Source: Chryseobacterium lathyri (GTDB lineage: Bacteria > Bacteroidota > Bacteroidia > Flavobacteriales > Weeksellaceae). From it: DNA of 64,000 nt. The stretch is from NCBI RefSeq assembly GCF_030812195.1, contig NZ_JAUSSF010000002.1:372001-436000 (forward strand), given 5' to 3'. The position numbers were made by a program, and so were the translations under genes. Shown one piece after another: positions 50,974 to 60,598 of this stretch (position 1 is its first letter; every line of letters starts with the position of its first letter). The notes below the pieces were generated by a model. It saw nothing but the letters and a program-made list of their open reading frames with translations. It was not told the origin of the DNA and did not search any database.

Positions 50974-53385
50974 TTATTCTATGATCACTTTTCCAGAAGA
51001 TTTAACCTTACTGTCTTTTGAATGTATTATATAGGTATAGGTTCCTGCGGATAAATTCTGACTGCTGATCACCATATCATTTCTATCAATTTTTTTGTTT
51101 GTTATTAATTTTCCTGCCATATCATATAACGTAATTTCACCGGCTGATTTGTCTTTAATGGTAAAATGAATATCATTTCCTTTTTTAACCGGGTTTGGAT
51201 ATGCATAATTCCTGTGATTTTTTTCAGAAGAAATATCTTTTGTTGATAATGTAGTGCAGGCTACATCTGTTCTCCAGTTGGTATTGGACATTGCGATCAG
51301 AGTTGCAAAGTGCGTGTTGGCTGTAGCATCCAGAGCACCGTTTCCACTGCCTTCATTCATTTTCCAGTTGGCTTCAAGGTTGGAAGAATTGGCTGGAACA
51401 TTGCAGTTATTTGCAAGGATTTCCGCGGGTGTTAATGCTCTTTTCCAAACTCTGAATTCATCCAGGAATCCATTAAGAGTACGGGCATTTTCATAATTCC
51501 TGCCCAGGTAAAGAATGCCATTGGCTGTGAAATTCCCTGAAGCAGCTGCACTGGCATCAAGAACACCGTTGATGTAGATTTTCATAGTCGAACCGTCATA
51601 AGTCGCTGCGATATGATTCCATGTATTGGTGGTCAGCCCTGTAACACTGTTAAGCTTTACCTGAGCAGATCCGAAACTTAAGATAAATTGCAGCTTATTA
51701 TTAGCAAGGTTTCCATCTCCAAATCTTAGGATTGCGGAATTACTATCTCCAACTTCGATTCCAATTACTGATGAGATATAGGGAAAATTGGGTTTGAAAG
51801 CATTTACTTTTACCCAGCCTTCAAATGTCACTGCGTTTCCGCTAAGATTAAATTGCCCTGCATTCAGATATTGAGTGCTTCCATTGAACGAAAGTGATCT
51901 TGCACCAGGGCTCTGCACAGGAGCAAATCCACTGTTGAATGTTGACTCTCCCGAATATACACTGGTGGCTGTTCCACCACATACGGCCTGTACTTTCCAT
52001 ACATAATTCGTATTCTCCGTTAATCCCGGTAAGGTATAAGAGTTTGTGGAAATATTCTGAACATCAGTCCAGGTTGTTGCTACAGCTGTTTTATATTGTA
52101 AATTATAGGATGAGGCACTTGCTACCGCATCCCATGATATTTTAGTGGTTGTTCCCAAAAAGCTTTCAGACTTCATGCCGGACGGCGTTCCACATGTACT
52201 TCCGGAATTAAAACGGGGAGCAAACAGATAGGTGCTTTTTATGGTTGCTGAACAGTTCGACTGTATTCTCCAGTCATAATCCGTATTCAGGGTCAGGTTA
52301 TTAACCATAATATTGTTTCCGGAATAATTGCTCGCAATGTTTGTCCAGGTGGTTGAATTGGCAGGCTTATAATCAATATTATACGTCTGGGAGGCATTCC
52401 CTGTCCAGTTCAATTTAGCTGAAGTTCCTGTGGTATTGGTTGCTTCAAGTCCTAAAGGCGGATTACATGCATCTCCCTGAGTCCAGGAATAAAGCGGGCC
52501 GCTAAGGAGTGTATTTTCATTATAAAGAATATTTGATCCTGTACTCAGATAGCTGGCATTGTTAGCTCCATTAAGATCGTACCACATAAATACTCCATAA
52601 CCATCATTGATCGTATTGGTAGCAAGAGTGGAAAGTGTAGCGGCAGAAGTGGATTGAGGATTACTGTTCTGTATCCAGGTAGCTGCAGCTGAAAGTTTAG
52701 TATTGTTAAGTGGCGGCACTACGGGAGCACTATACGTCCCATAATACGGATTCCAGCTGTAATTGATATAATTTCCGGCTGCATCGCCGTTGTAACTTTG
52801 TCTTGATGTTGCCGGACCTAAATAATAAAAGGTGATCAGCTTATCCGGCATTGCGGCCTTTAATTCCTGCAAAAGCATTACAAAAGAGCTGCTGTTGGGC
52901 TGCCCGGTCCCGTTGTTGCCATATCCTGCATATTCATCATCAAGATCAATACCGTCCAGACCATAGGTATAAACAGTGTGGGCAAGCTGCCGTGCGAAAT
53001 CTCTAGCAGCCTCACGATTCGGAAAATTTGAAATTCCGGCTCCCTGGTGATTTCCTAAAATATCCAGCAACACCTTAATGCCTTTTTGCTGTAAAGGTCT
53101 TACATAAGTGTTCACATCATTCAACACTTTGGTAACATTATTATTGTTGGAAATGTAAGCTCTGCTTTTAGAAACATCATAATTAATATTAGCAGCAAAA
53201 ATAATCGCCACATCAAAAAGCTGTCTGTTAGTATTCTGAAGGGTATAAGATCCTACATTCAGCATATTGTTGTTATTCACCTCTACATAGCAAATTCCCA
53301 GAGGATTAAGCTGCTGCGCATGAAGCATAGATGTCACCTGGGTGACCAATGCTATCAAAGCAGTAAAAATGGAGTTTTTTTTCAT
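50974..53385 (-). CDS. EndoH-like GH18 endo-beta-N-acetylglucosaminidase with two FN3 domains, T9SS-exported
   Basis: An 803-residue secreted enzyme that should cut the chitobiose core of N-glycans. Signal peptide to about 23. The GH18 barrel covers about 25-300 with the catalytic DGIDLDDEY (Asp149, Glu151) and the EndoH-type line SFVMLLQELKAAMPDKL, WNPYYGTYSAPVVPPL. Two fibronectin type III-like modules follow (about 310-395 and 405-495), then a LamG-like sandwich (510-710) and a C-terminal T9SS type A domain (from about 735, YPNPVKKGND). So it is exported across the outer membrane by T9SS and probably attached at the cell surface. It lies 60 nt behind a paralogue with one FN3 module. Confidence 0.92.
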   Translation of the reverse strand: MKKNSIFTALIALVTQVTSMLHAQQLNPLGICYVEVNNNNMLNVGSYTLQNTNRQLFDVAIIFAANINYDVSKSRAYISNNNNVTKVLNDVNTYVRPLQQKGIKVLLDILGNHQGAGISNFPNREAARDFARQLAHTVYTYGLDGIDLDDEYAGYGNNGTGQPNSSSFVMLLQELKAAMPDKLITFYYLGPATSRQSYNGDAAGNYINYSWNPYYGTYSAPVVPPLNNTKLSAAATWIQNSNPQSTSAATLSTLATNTINDGYGVFMWYDLNGANNASYLSTGSNILYNENTLLSGPLYSWTQGDACNPPLGLEATNTTGTSAKLNWTGNASQTYNIDYKPANSTTWTNIASNYSGNNIMVNNLTLNTDYDWRIQSNCSATIKSTYLFAPRFNSGSTCGTPSGMKSESFLGTTTKISWDAVASASSYNLQYKTAVATTWTDVQNISTNSYTLPGLTENTNYVWKVQAVCGGTATSVYSGESTFNSGFAPVQSPGARSLSFNGSTQYLNAGQFNLSGNAVTFEGWVKVNAFKPNFPYISSVIGIEVGDSNSAILRFGDGNLANNKLQFILSFGSAQVKLNSVTGLTTNTWNHIAATYDGSTMKIYINGVLDASAAASGNFTANGILYLGRNYENARTLNGFLDEFRVWKRALTPAEILANNCNVPANSSNLEANWKMNEGSGNGALDATANTHFATLIAMSNTNWRTDVACTTLSTKDISSEKNHRNYAYPNPVKKGNDIHFTIKDKSAGEITLYDMAGKLITNKKIDRNDMVISSQNLSAGTYTYIIHSKDSKVKSSGKVIIE

Positions 53386-53413
53386 ATAATTTTAATTTTT
53401 GTGGTTGGTAAAA

Positions 53414-53435
53414 TCATTGGGCCTAAGCCCAATGA
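53414..53435 (-). terminator. Hairpin between the two endoglycosidase genes
   Basis: Perfect 9-bp stem TCATTGGGC / GCCCAATGA, loop of four, followed on the minus strand by a short T run. It may attenuate or stabilise the message for the downstream gene. Confidence 0.55.
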
Positions 53436-53445
53436 CTGTTTTTAT

Positions 53446-55584
53446 TTATTTTACAATTAATTTTTCTGTCTGTTTTAAACCTCCGTTCTGAGATTCAAAC
53501 TGAATGATATAGGTACCCATCGAAAGCTTGGAGAAATCGTACTGATGATCTCCGGCCTGCAATGTTTTTGTTTCTACAATAATTCCATTAAAATTATAAA
53601 CCGATAATTTTCCTCTGTTATATTCTTCAGGAACAGAAACACTAAGCGGGGAAGATGTACTTACAGGATTTGGATACATTTTGATCTGCTTTTTAGCCGT
53701 TACCTGCTCCAGATCTATTGCCTTTTGATTTTTTGCCGCAACTTGAGTTCCTGCAGGACATGGGACATCTGTTCCCCAGTTGGAAGCATCCACACCCGTC
53801 AATGTTAATGTAACTCCGTTTCCTGAACTGTCCTGAACAGATGAACCGCTGCCTTCATTGAATTTCCAATAGGCTGCAAGGGAAGTTGCCGGAAGGGTCA
53901 CATTACACATATTCTGGCTGATCTCTGTCTGGCTTAATGCTCTTTTCCAGACTCTAACCTCATCTACTTTACCGTTGAAATTTCTGGATGTACTGTATAA
54001 ATACCCTACATTGAAAGCTCCGCTGGAAGAAACGCTTCCTGTCTGGGATTTAGTCGCATCAAGAGTCCCATTGATATAGATTTTCATTGCAGAGCCATCA
54101 TAAGTTGCAGCAACGTGGTACCATGTATTGGCATTTAATGCTGTAGTGGCAGTCAGTTTTTGCTGTACATTATTGATGCTTACCACAAACTGAAGCTTGT
54201 TATTGGCAATATTGGCATCTCCCAAACGCAGGAAAGCTGAATTACTGTCGCTTACTTCCGTACCCATAACTGATGAAATATAAGGAGAGGCTGATTTAAA
54301 AGATGATGGCTTTATCCACCCTTCCAATGATAATGCCGATCCGCTTAAAGTAAGATTTCCGGCTGCACCGGACTCACTGCTTCCGTCCAGGGAAAGAGCA
54401 GTAGAACCTGAAGGAGCCGTTCCTGTTCCGCTGTTAAATCTCGGAGCAAAAATATAGGTGCTTTTTACGCTGCAGTTCGTTCTGATTCTCCAGTCATATT
54501 CAGTATTGACGGTTAACCCTGATATTGTTACTGAAGTAGCAGAAACAGCCGTTGCAGCATTGGTCCAGGTGGCAGAAGAAGCCAGTTTATAATCTACATC
54601 ATACGTATTGGTTCCCACTGCTGACCAGTTCAGCTTTGCACTCGTTCCGGTAAGGTTGCTGGTAAATAACCCGATAGGAGCATCGCAATTTGTTCCCTGC
54701 GTCCACGACTGTAAAGGAGTACTTAAAACCGTCTGTTCCCCATATAGGGTCTGTGTTCCGGCTGAAAGCTGTGATGTTTCATTGGTTCCGTGAAGGTCAT
54801 ACCACATAAATACTCCGTATCCTCCATTTTTAGTCTGGGTAGCCAGGCTGGTGGTAGTAGAATTGGAAGTATTTCCCAGCCATACAGCTGCCGGAGAGAT
54901 CTGTGCATTGGTAAGAGGCGGAACATTGGGTGCAGAGAAAGTTCCGTACATCGCGTTCCAGCTGTGGTTGACATAATCTCCTACCCTAAGCCCGTTCCAG
55001 GAAAGCCTTGAAGCTGCAGGGCCATAATAATAAAAGGTGATCATTTTATTCGGCAGTAAAGCCTTCAATTCCTGTACAAGCATTACAAAAGAACTGGCGT
55101 TGGGCTGGCCGGTTCCGTTTTGACCATAGTCTGAATATTCATCATCAAAGTCGATTCCGTCAAGACCGTAAGTGTTCACAGTATGGGCAAGCTGCTGGGC
55201 AAAGTCTCTGGCTGCTTCACGGGTTGGAAAATTACAGAGACCCGCTCCCTGATGGTTTCCTAAAATGGTTAATACCACTTTCATTCCTTTCGCCTGAAGC
55301 GGCTTTATGTAGGTATCTGCATTGGTCAGTACTTTCGTAACGTTATTGTTACAATACAGGTAAGGTCTGCTTCTGGCTGTATCGTAATTGATATTCGCTG
55401 CAAAAATATTGACAACATTAAACAAATATTTACCCGATGTCTGCAACTTATACGATCCGGCATTCAGGATATTATTGTTGTTTACTTCCACATAGCATAT
55501 TCCCGTAGGGCTAAGCTGCTGTGCATACAGCACAGGGATTGCATGAATGATCATTAAGATCAATGTAGTAAGGGCTTTTTTCAT
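53446..55584 (-). CDS. EndoH-like GH18 endo-beta-N-acetylglucosaminidase with one FN3 domain, T9SS-exported
   Basis: A 712-residue paralogue of the downstream gene. Signal peptide to about 21. The GH18 barrel has DGIDFDDEYSDYG (Asp147, Glu149) and SFVMLVQELKALLPNK. One fibronectin type III-like module (about 310-400), a LamG-like sandwich (about 410-615) and a T9SS type A sorting domain (from about 655, MYPNPVSTSSP) follow. It is one FN3 module shorter than its neighbour. EndoH/EndoF1-like enzymes cut high-mannose or hybrid N-glycans between the two GlcNAc residues. That both are secreted and different in their accessory parts suggests different glycoprotein targets; that is inference. Confidence 0.92.
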   Translation of the reverse strand: MKKALTTLILMIIHAIPVLYAQQLSPTGICYVEVNNNNILNAGSYKLQTSGKYLFNVVNIFAANINYDTARSRPYLYCNNNVTKVLTNADTYIKPLQAKGMKVVLTILGNHQGAGLCNFPTREAARDFAQQLAHTVNTYGLDGIDFDDEYSDYGQNGTGQPNASSFVMLVQELKALLPNKMITFYYYGPAASRLSWNGLRVGDYVNHSWNAMYGTFSAPNVPPLTNAQISPAAVWLGNTSNSTTTSLATQTKNGGYGVFMWYDLHGTNETSQLSAGTQTLYGEQTVLSTPLQSWTQGTNCDAPIGLFTSNLTGTSAKLNWSAVGTNTYDVDYKLASSATWTNAATAVSATSVTISGLTVNTEYDWRIRTNCSVKSTYIFAPRFNSGTGTAPSGSTALSLDGSSESGAAGNLTLSGSALSLEGWIKPSSFKSASPYISSVMGTEVSDSNSAFLRLGDANIANNKLQFVVSINNVQQKLTATTALNANTWYHVAATYDGSAMKIYINGTLDATKSQTGSVSSSGAFNVGYLYSTSRNFNGKVDEVRVWKRALSQTEISQNMCNVTLPATSLAAYWKFNEGSGSSVQDSSGNGVTLTLTGVDASNWGTDVPCPAGTQVAAKNQKAIDLEQVTAKKQIKMYPNPVSTSSPLSVSVPEEYNRGKLSVYNFNGIIVETKTLQAGDHQYDFSKLSMGTYIIQFESQNGGLKQTEKLIVK

Positions 55585-55765
55585 AATGTTTTTTTTAAGT
55601 TATTTGATGTATTTATATGTACTCATCTCTCCGGAAAAGGAGGAAAAATGATCAATTACGGACAGAAAATTTCATAAGGCTCTCCCTCAATGAATTCTCT
55701 GTAAAACACTGCAACTAAAAAAACGGGAATAAAAGTTATGCTGGCGCCTGCTGCAAATATCAATT
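55585..55765. other. Spacer between GH18 and GH125 genes
   Basis: 181 nt without ORF, clear hairpin or -7 box on the minus strand that I could identify; the genes on both sides are probably on one transcript. Confidence 0.4.
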
Positions 55766-57193
55766 CTAAGTCAGTAAATCCTGATTCTCGTTAAAGGTCT
55801 TCCATAACAGTTCACCGAATAATGTATTCGCCCATGCAAACCATTCTCTTGTAAATTTCTTGTCATTATCCTTATGGAAGGATTCATGCATAAAGCCAGT
55901 CCCTCCATGGGTTTTCTGTAACGTTTCTATGCACCATCTGATCTCTTTTCTGTCTTTGGTGGTAAGGGCTTTCATAATAATGCTCATCGGCCAGATCATA
56001 TCAAGACCGATATGCGGACCACCGATTCCTTCTGCCAGTTTTCCTTTGAAAAAGAACGGGTTGTCTTTTGACCACACATAATTTCTGGTATTTATATAAA
56101 CCGGATCATCAGCTTTTACGGCATCCAGGTAAGGAAGCCCTAGAAGGCTTGGACAGTTGGCGTCATCCATTAAATTGTAGCTGCCAAATCCATTGGTTTC
56201 AAAGGCATAGATCTTTCCGTATTCAGGATGATCATAGATTCCATATTTCTTGATGGCTGCCTCTACCTCATCGGCAAGGCTGTTTAACTGCTGAGCCAAT
56301 GCTGTTTCATTTTTGATATTTGAAACCATTTCTGCAGCCTGGCGTAAACTTACTACAGCAAATAAATTGGAAGGAATGAGGAAAGCATAGATGGTAGCAT
56401 CATCACTTGGCCGAAACATAGAATTGATCAATCCTACGGGGTTTGTCGGATAACCGTAGCCACCCATCGGAATTCCGTCTGTAGCCCAGGCTGTGGTACG
56501 CTCGAATTTATATGGGCCCAGGTCTGTTTTTCTCTGTTGCTCTACGAAAGTCTGTAAGGTCAGTTTGATTCCCTGCAGCCAATTGTTATCAAATGGTTTT
56601 GTATCTCCTGTGGTTTTCCAGAAATGGTAAGCCAGACGGATAGGATAGCAAAGTGAATCTATCTCCCATTTTCTTTCGTGAGTCCCCGGTTTCATATCTG
56701 TATGATCGTATTCTTTCCACTTGCTTATTTTATTGTTATCGTTATAAAAAGCATTGGCATAAGGATCTTTCAGGATGAATTCTGTCTGTTTGTGAATAAC
56801 TCCGGAAATGAGTTTATGAAGTTTTTCGTCTTTTTTTGAGAACTGCAGGTAAGGGAAAACCTGTGCAGAGCTGTCACGAAGCCACATGGCATCAATATCT
56901 CCTGTAATAACGTATGTGTCCGGAGTCCCATTGATTTCTTTATAAAAAACAGTAGTATCTAAAGTATTGGGAAAGCAGTTTTCAAAAAGCCATGACAGCT
57001 CTTTGTTTTTCACTTTCTTTTTAAAAGCTGCAATAGCACTTTCTACCGCCTCACTGGTAAATTGTCTTTTATCTTTTGGAACGCGGACCACAGGAAAATC
57101 TTCCATGCTTAGCGTTTTTGCGAAAACATTTTGAGTAAACAGTAATCCTGCTCCGGCAATTGCGCTTGTCTTTATAAACTTTCTCCTTTCCAT
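55766..57193 (-). CDS. GH125 exo-alpha-1,6-mannosidase, Tat-like signal
   Basis: A 475-residue enzyme of family GH125 (former DUF1237), known to remove non-reducing alpha-1,6-linked mannose from N-glycan cores and fungal mannans by inversion. Family marks are GDIDAMWLRDSSAQVFPYL, ANAFYND, MKPGTHERKWEIDSLCYPIRL and MWRPSDDAT-like SMFRPSDDATIYAF. The N-terminus MERRKFIKTSAIAGAGLLF has the twin-Arg and hydrophobic core of a Tat signal, so export as a folded protein to the periplasm is likely. It sits among GH92, GH130 and GH18 genes and completes the set needed to trim a Man9-type glycan. Confidence 0.93.
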   Translation of the reverse strand: MERRKFIKTSAIAGAGLLFTQNVFAKTLSMEDFPVVRVPKDKRQFTSEAVESAIAAFKKKVKNKELSWLFENCFPNTLDTTVFYKEINGTPDTYVITGDIDAMWLRDSSAQVFPYLQFSKKDEKLHKLISGVIHKQTEFILKDPYANAFYNDNNKISKWKEYDHTDMKPGTHERKWEIDSLCYPIRLAYHFWKTTGDTKPFDNNWLQGIKLTLQTFVEQQRKTDLGPYKFERTTAWATDGIPMGGYGYPTNPVGLINSMFRPSDDATIYAFLIPSNLFAVVSLRQAAEMVSNIKNETALAQQLNSLADEVEAAIKKYGIYDHPEYGKIYAFETNGFGSYNLMDDANCPSLLGLPYLDAVKADDPVYINTRNYVWSKDNPFFFKGKLAEGIGGPHIGLDMIWPMSIIMKALTTKDRKEIRWCIETLQKTHGGTGFMHESFHKDNDKKFTREWFAWANTLFGELLWKTFNENQDLLT

Positions 57194-57224
57194 TATACTT
57201 TTTGTTTCGTTATTTTTTAGTGAT

Positions 57225-59459
57225 CTATTTTACAGGCTTGCTTCCCATTACAAATTTCAGTTCTCCTCCATTCATAATATCACTGTGGTTAATTTCCCAG
57301 CTTTTGAATTCTTTTCCGTTCAGGAACATTTTCTGAACGTACATGTTTTTATCCGAAATCTTATCAGCTATTACTGTGAAGGTTTTTCCATTTTCCAGTT
57401 TTAAAGACACCTTCGGAAACTGTGGCGCCCCAATGGCGTAGACAGGTTTTCCGGGAGTCACCGGATAAAATCCTAATGAAGAGAAAATATACCATGCAGA
57501 CATCTGACCGCAGTCTTCATTATTAACAATACCATCCGGTTTTGCTGCATACATATTATCGCGGATGAATTTGACCATTTTCTGGGTTTTGTAAGGAGCT
57601 CCTGCGTAATTGTACAGGTAAGGAACATGATGTCCCGGCTCATCACCAAATCCCAGAGAACCGATGAATCCGGAAATATCTACATGCTGCTCGCCGATCA
57701 TTTTAAGTTCTTCTGTAAAAGTTTTATCCAGTTTTTCTTCAAAACCTTTTTTTCCGCCATATAAATTCATCATTTCATCGATCTGATGAGGCACGAAAAA
57801 ATCATACGCCCATATGTTTCCGGAAACCCAGTGCAGCTGTAATTTTTTCCAATCGTTTAAAACAAAATCAGGTAGGAATTCTCCGTTTTTCTGTTTTGGC
57901 CAGAAATGGTTATTTTCTTTATTGAATGTATTAAGGAAACTCATAGAACGTTTTTTATACACTTCCGCTTCTTCTTTTTTACCTAATTTTTCGGCAAGCT
58001 GCTGAATACACCAGTCGTCATATGCATATTCCAGCGTTGCAGAAACTGAAGCACCGTTTTCGGATGGCGTGTACCCTAATTTGATATAATCGTTAAGACC
58101 GCCGCCGCCATCGCTGCTGCTCATTTTGTCCGTTAAGGAAGCATCTTTCATTGCTGCAAATGCTTTCTCCTGATCGATTCCCGGTACCCCTTTGGAAATG
58201 GCATCCCAGATTACCGATACACTGTGATAGCCGAGCATACAGAAGTTATCGTACCCACACAACTCCCAGATTGGCATATGGTCTTTTCGATCCGTATACC
58301 TGCTGATCAGCGAGTTGGCAAATTCTTTTGTATGTTTCTGATCCATAATGGTCAGCAAAGGATGTGTAGCTCTGAAGCCGTCCCAATAGGAATAGGTACT
58401 GTAATTGGTAAACCATTTGGTATTCATGTTTTCCTGAGCGGCAACATAATCTCCGTTGGTATCCATATAGAGATTAGGCGCGATGAAGGTATGATATACT
58501 CCGGTGTAGAAGATTTTTCTCTGGTCATCCGTACCGCCGGTCACCTGAAATCTGTTAATGAGATCCCTCCATGTTGTTTGAGCGGTTTCTTTGGCTTTAG
58601 CAAAATCTACATTCTTTGCTTCGGCATCAAAGTTTTCCTGTGCACCTTCCGTACTTACAGGAGATATAGAAACTTTTACTTCAATGCTTTCATTCTCCTG
58701 AGTGGAAAACCTTACAAAAGCTTTGGCATCTTTGGCAAGAGCGATTTTCTCGTTCTCTTTTATTTTCCCTTCTGAATAGGTTCCATAGGATTTAAAAGGT
58801 TTTGAAAACTCCATGACAAAATAAGCAAAACGTTTTCCGCCCCAACCATTGCTGTAGCAGTATCCTTTGATTTTATTGTTTCCTTCTATACTTACAAGCG
58901 TATGATAAATATTTCCGAAGATCTTATTGGTAGGATCTATGATAATATTTGACTCTTCGCTCTTTGGAAAAGTGTATTTATGAAAGCCTACTCTTGGAGA
59001 AGCCGTCAATTCAGCCTTAATTCCATAGCTGTCTAGCATCACTGAATAATATCCCGGTGATGCAGTTTCTTTTTCATGACTGAATGTAGAACGGTAGCCC
59101 GTTTCCGGTTTTTCTTCTGAGCCGGGAAGCATTTTTATTTTCCCGGTCGTGGGCATCACTAAGATATCTCCAAGATCCGCCCAACCTGTTCCGCTGAGAT
59201 GATTATGACTGAAACCCATGATGGTTTTACTGCTGTAGTGGTATCCTGAGCACCAGTCCCAATCTCCGCTTTTGGTATTCTGATCCGGACTGAGCTGGAT
59301 CATCCCAAACGGTGTAGTTGCCCCTGGAAAAGTATGACCATGCCCTCCAGTTCCAATAAACGGGTCCACCCATGAAAGAACGTCATCCTTCCGCTGCTGG
59401 GCATTTCCGGCATGAGAAAACAGGATCATTGATAAAAATATAAGCAGTTCTTTTTTCAT
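57225..59459 (-). CDS. GH92 alpha-mannosidase (second copy)
   Basis: A 744-residue exported exo-alpha-mannosidase (signal peptide to about 22). The N-terminal domain starts WVDPFIGTGGHGHTFPGAT and PFGMIQLSPD. The substrate loop is HNHLSGTGWADLGDI, and the C-terminal catalytic part reads NNEDCGQMSAWYIFSSLGFYPVTP. It is the type of GH92 with alpha-1,2 activity in characterised Bacteroides enzymes, though linkage is not proven. An in-frame Met two codons upstream (59465) is possible; 59459 is preferred because it gives a standard signal peptide. It lies 31 nt upstream of the GH125 gene. Confidence 0.92.
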   Translation of the reverse strand: MKKELLIFLSMILFSHAGNAQQRKDDVLSWVDPFIGTGGHGHTFPGATTPFGMIQLSPDQNTKSGDWDWCSGYHYSSKTIMGFSHNHLSGTGWADLGDILVMPTTGKIKMLPGSEEKPETGYRSTFSHEKETASPGYYSVMLDSYGIKAELTASPRVGFHKYTFPKSEESNIIIDPTNKIFGNIYHTLVSIEGNNKIKGYCYSNGWGGKRFAYFVMEFSKPFKSYGTYSEGKIKENEKIALAKDAKAFVRFSTQENESIEVKVSISPVSTEGAQENFDAEAKNVDFAKAKETAQTTWRDLINRFQVTGGTDDQRKIFYTGVYHTFIAPNLYMDTNGDYVAAQENMNTKWFTNYSTYSYWDGFRATHPLLTIMDQKHTKEFANSLISRYTDRKDHMPIWELCGYDNFCMLGYHSVSVIWDAISKGVPGIDQEKAFAAMKDASLTDKMSSSDGGGGLNDYIKLGYTPSENGASVSATLEYAYDDWCIQQLAEKLGKKEEAEVYKKRSMSFLNTFNKENNHFWPKQKNGEFLPDFVLNDWKKLQLHWVSGNIWAYDFFVPHQIDEMMNLYGGKKGFEEKLDKTFTEELKMIGEQHVDISGFIGSLGFGDEPGHHVPYLYNYAGAPYKTQKMVKFIRDNMYAAKPDGIVNNEDCGQMSAWYIFSSLGFYPVTPGKPVYAIGAPQFPKVSLKLENGKTFTVIADKISDKNMYVQKMFLNGKEFKSWEINHSDIMNGGELKFVMGSKPVK

Positions 59460-59587
59460 AATCATAATAGGGAAATCTTAAAAATTTCTCAAGATAGGAG
59501 TTTATTTAACAATATAAAAACCATAGCAATGATTTCAACAAGCGGAAAAACAAAGGCAAGCGGCATTTTTTTCAGATTTTAATCAGT

Positions 59588-60559
59588 TTAAAGCGAATTC
59601 TTTTTCATAAAATCAATAATTTCTGAAATGTATCCAAACGCAATGGCCACAACAGTATCCGCTGCACCATAATATACAGTTACCTTATCTCCTTCTGAAA
59701 GGGCAGCACACGGGAAAACCACATTAGGAATATCCCCTGTGAGCTCGTACAGTTCTGCAGGAGCCAGTAAATAAGGTTTCGTTCTGTACAATACTTTCGA
59801 TGGGTCTTCAAGATCCAGCAGTGAAGCTCCCATAGAATAACGGAACCCTCTGCAGGTATTGATCACTCCGTGATAAAAAAGGAGCCATCCTTCTTCTGTT
59901 TTAATCGGGACAGGACCTGCTCCAATTTTTGTACACTGCCACGCACTGTCTTCAAACGGTGCCACCTTCATTACACAGCGGTGTTCACCCCAGTATTTCA
60001 TATCCGGACTGTAACTGATGTATATATCTCCAAAAGGGGTATGACCGTTATCACTCGGTCTGCTCAGCATGGCATATTTACCATTGATCTTTTCAGGAAA
60101 AAGAACTCCGTTCCTGTTAAAAGGCAGGAATGCATTTTCACACTGAAAGAATTCTTTAAAATCAAAAGTATAGGCAATTCCTATTGTGGGACCATGATAT
60201 CCGTTGCACCATGTGATCCAGTAGCGGTCTTCTATAAAGGCAACACGAGGATCGTATTTATAGTCAGATTCTATCATTTCAGTATTTCCGGCTTTCATAT
60301 CAATAGGATCATGGTTGATTTCCCAATTGATCCCGTCTTTACTGAAACCTGCAAAAATATTCATCTGCACGGCTTTGTTATCGCAACGGAAAACTCCTGC
60401 GAACCCATCTTCAAAAGGAACCACTGCACTGTTAAAAATGCTGTTGGATGTAGGTATTGCATATCTGCTGATGATCGGATTTGCAGAGTAACGCCACATG
60501 ATATCACGGCTGTCTTCCGGACGATCCTGCCAAGGGATCTTTGCTGGTTGAAATGTCAT
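59588..60559 (-). CDS. GH130 mannoside phosphorylase
   Basis: A 323-residue cytoplasmic or periplasmic five-bladed propeller enzyme without signal peptide. The proton-donor Asp is Asp103 in [10 protein letters not shown]. Other marks are [22 protein letters not shown]-like [17 protein letters not shown] and [20 protein letters not shown]. Family members phosphorolyse beta-mannosides; the N-glycan-associated group splits Man-beta-1,4-GlcNAc into mannose-1-phosphate and GlcNAc, and this neighbourhood points to that group. It follows the MFS transporter by 39 nt, consistent with action on the imported disaccharide. Confidence 0.92.
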   Translation of the reverse strand: MTFQPAKIPWQDRPEDSRDIMWRYSANPIISRYAIPTSNSIFNSAVVPFEDGFAGVFRCDNKAVQMNIFAGFSKDGINWEINHDPIDMKAGNTEMIESDYKYDPRVAFIEDRYWITWCNGYHGPTIGIAYTFDFKEFFQCENAFLPFNRNGVLFPEKINGKYAMLSRPSDNGHTPFGDIYISYSPDMKYWGEHRCVMKVAPFEDSAWQCTKIGAGPVPIKTEEGWLLFYHGVINTCRGFRYSMGASLLDLEDPSKVLYRTKPYLLAPAELYELTGDIPNVVFPCAALSEGDKVTVYYGAADTVVAIAFGYISEIIDFMKKNSL

Positions 60560-60598
60560 AAAGTATTTTTACTTTTATTTATGTATTTAATAAATGAT

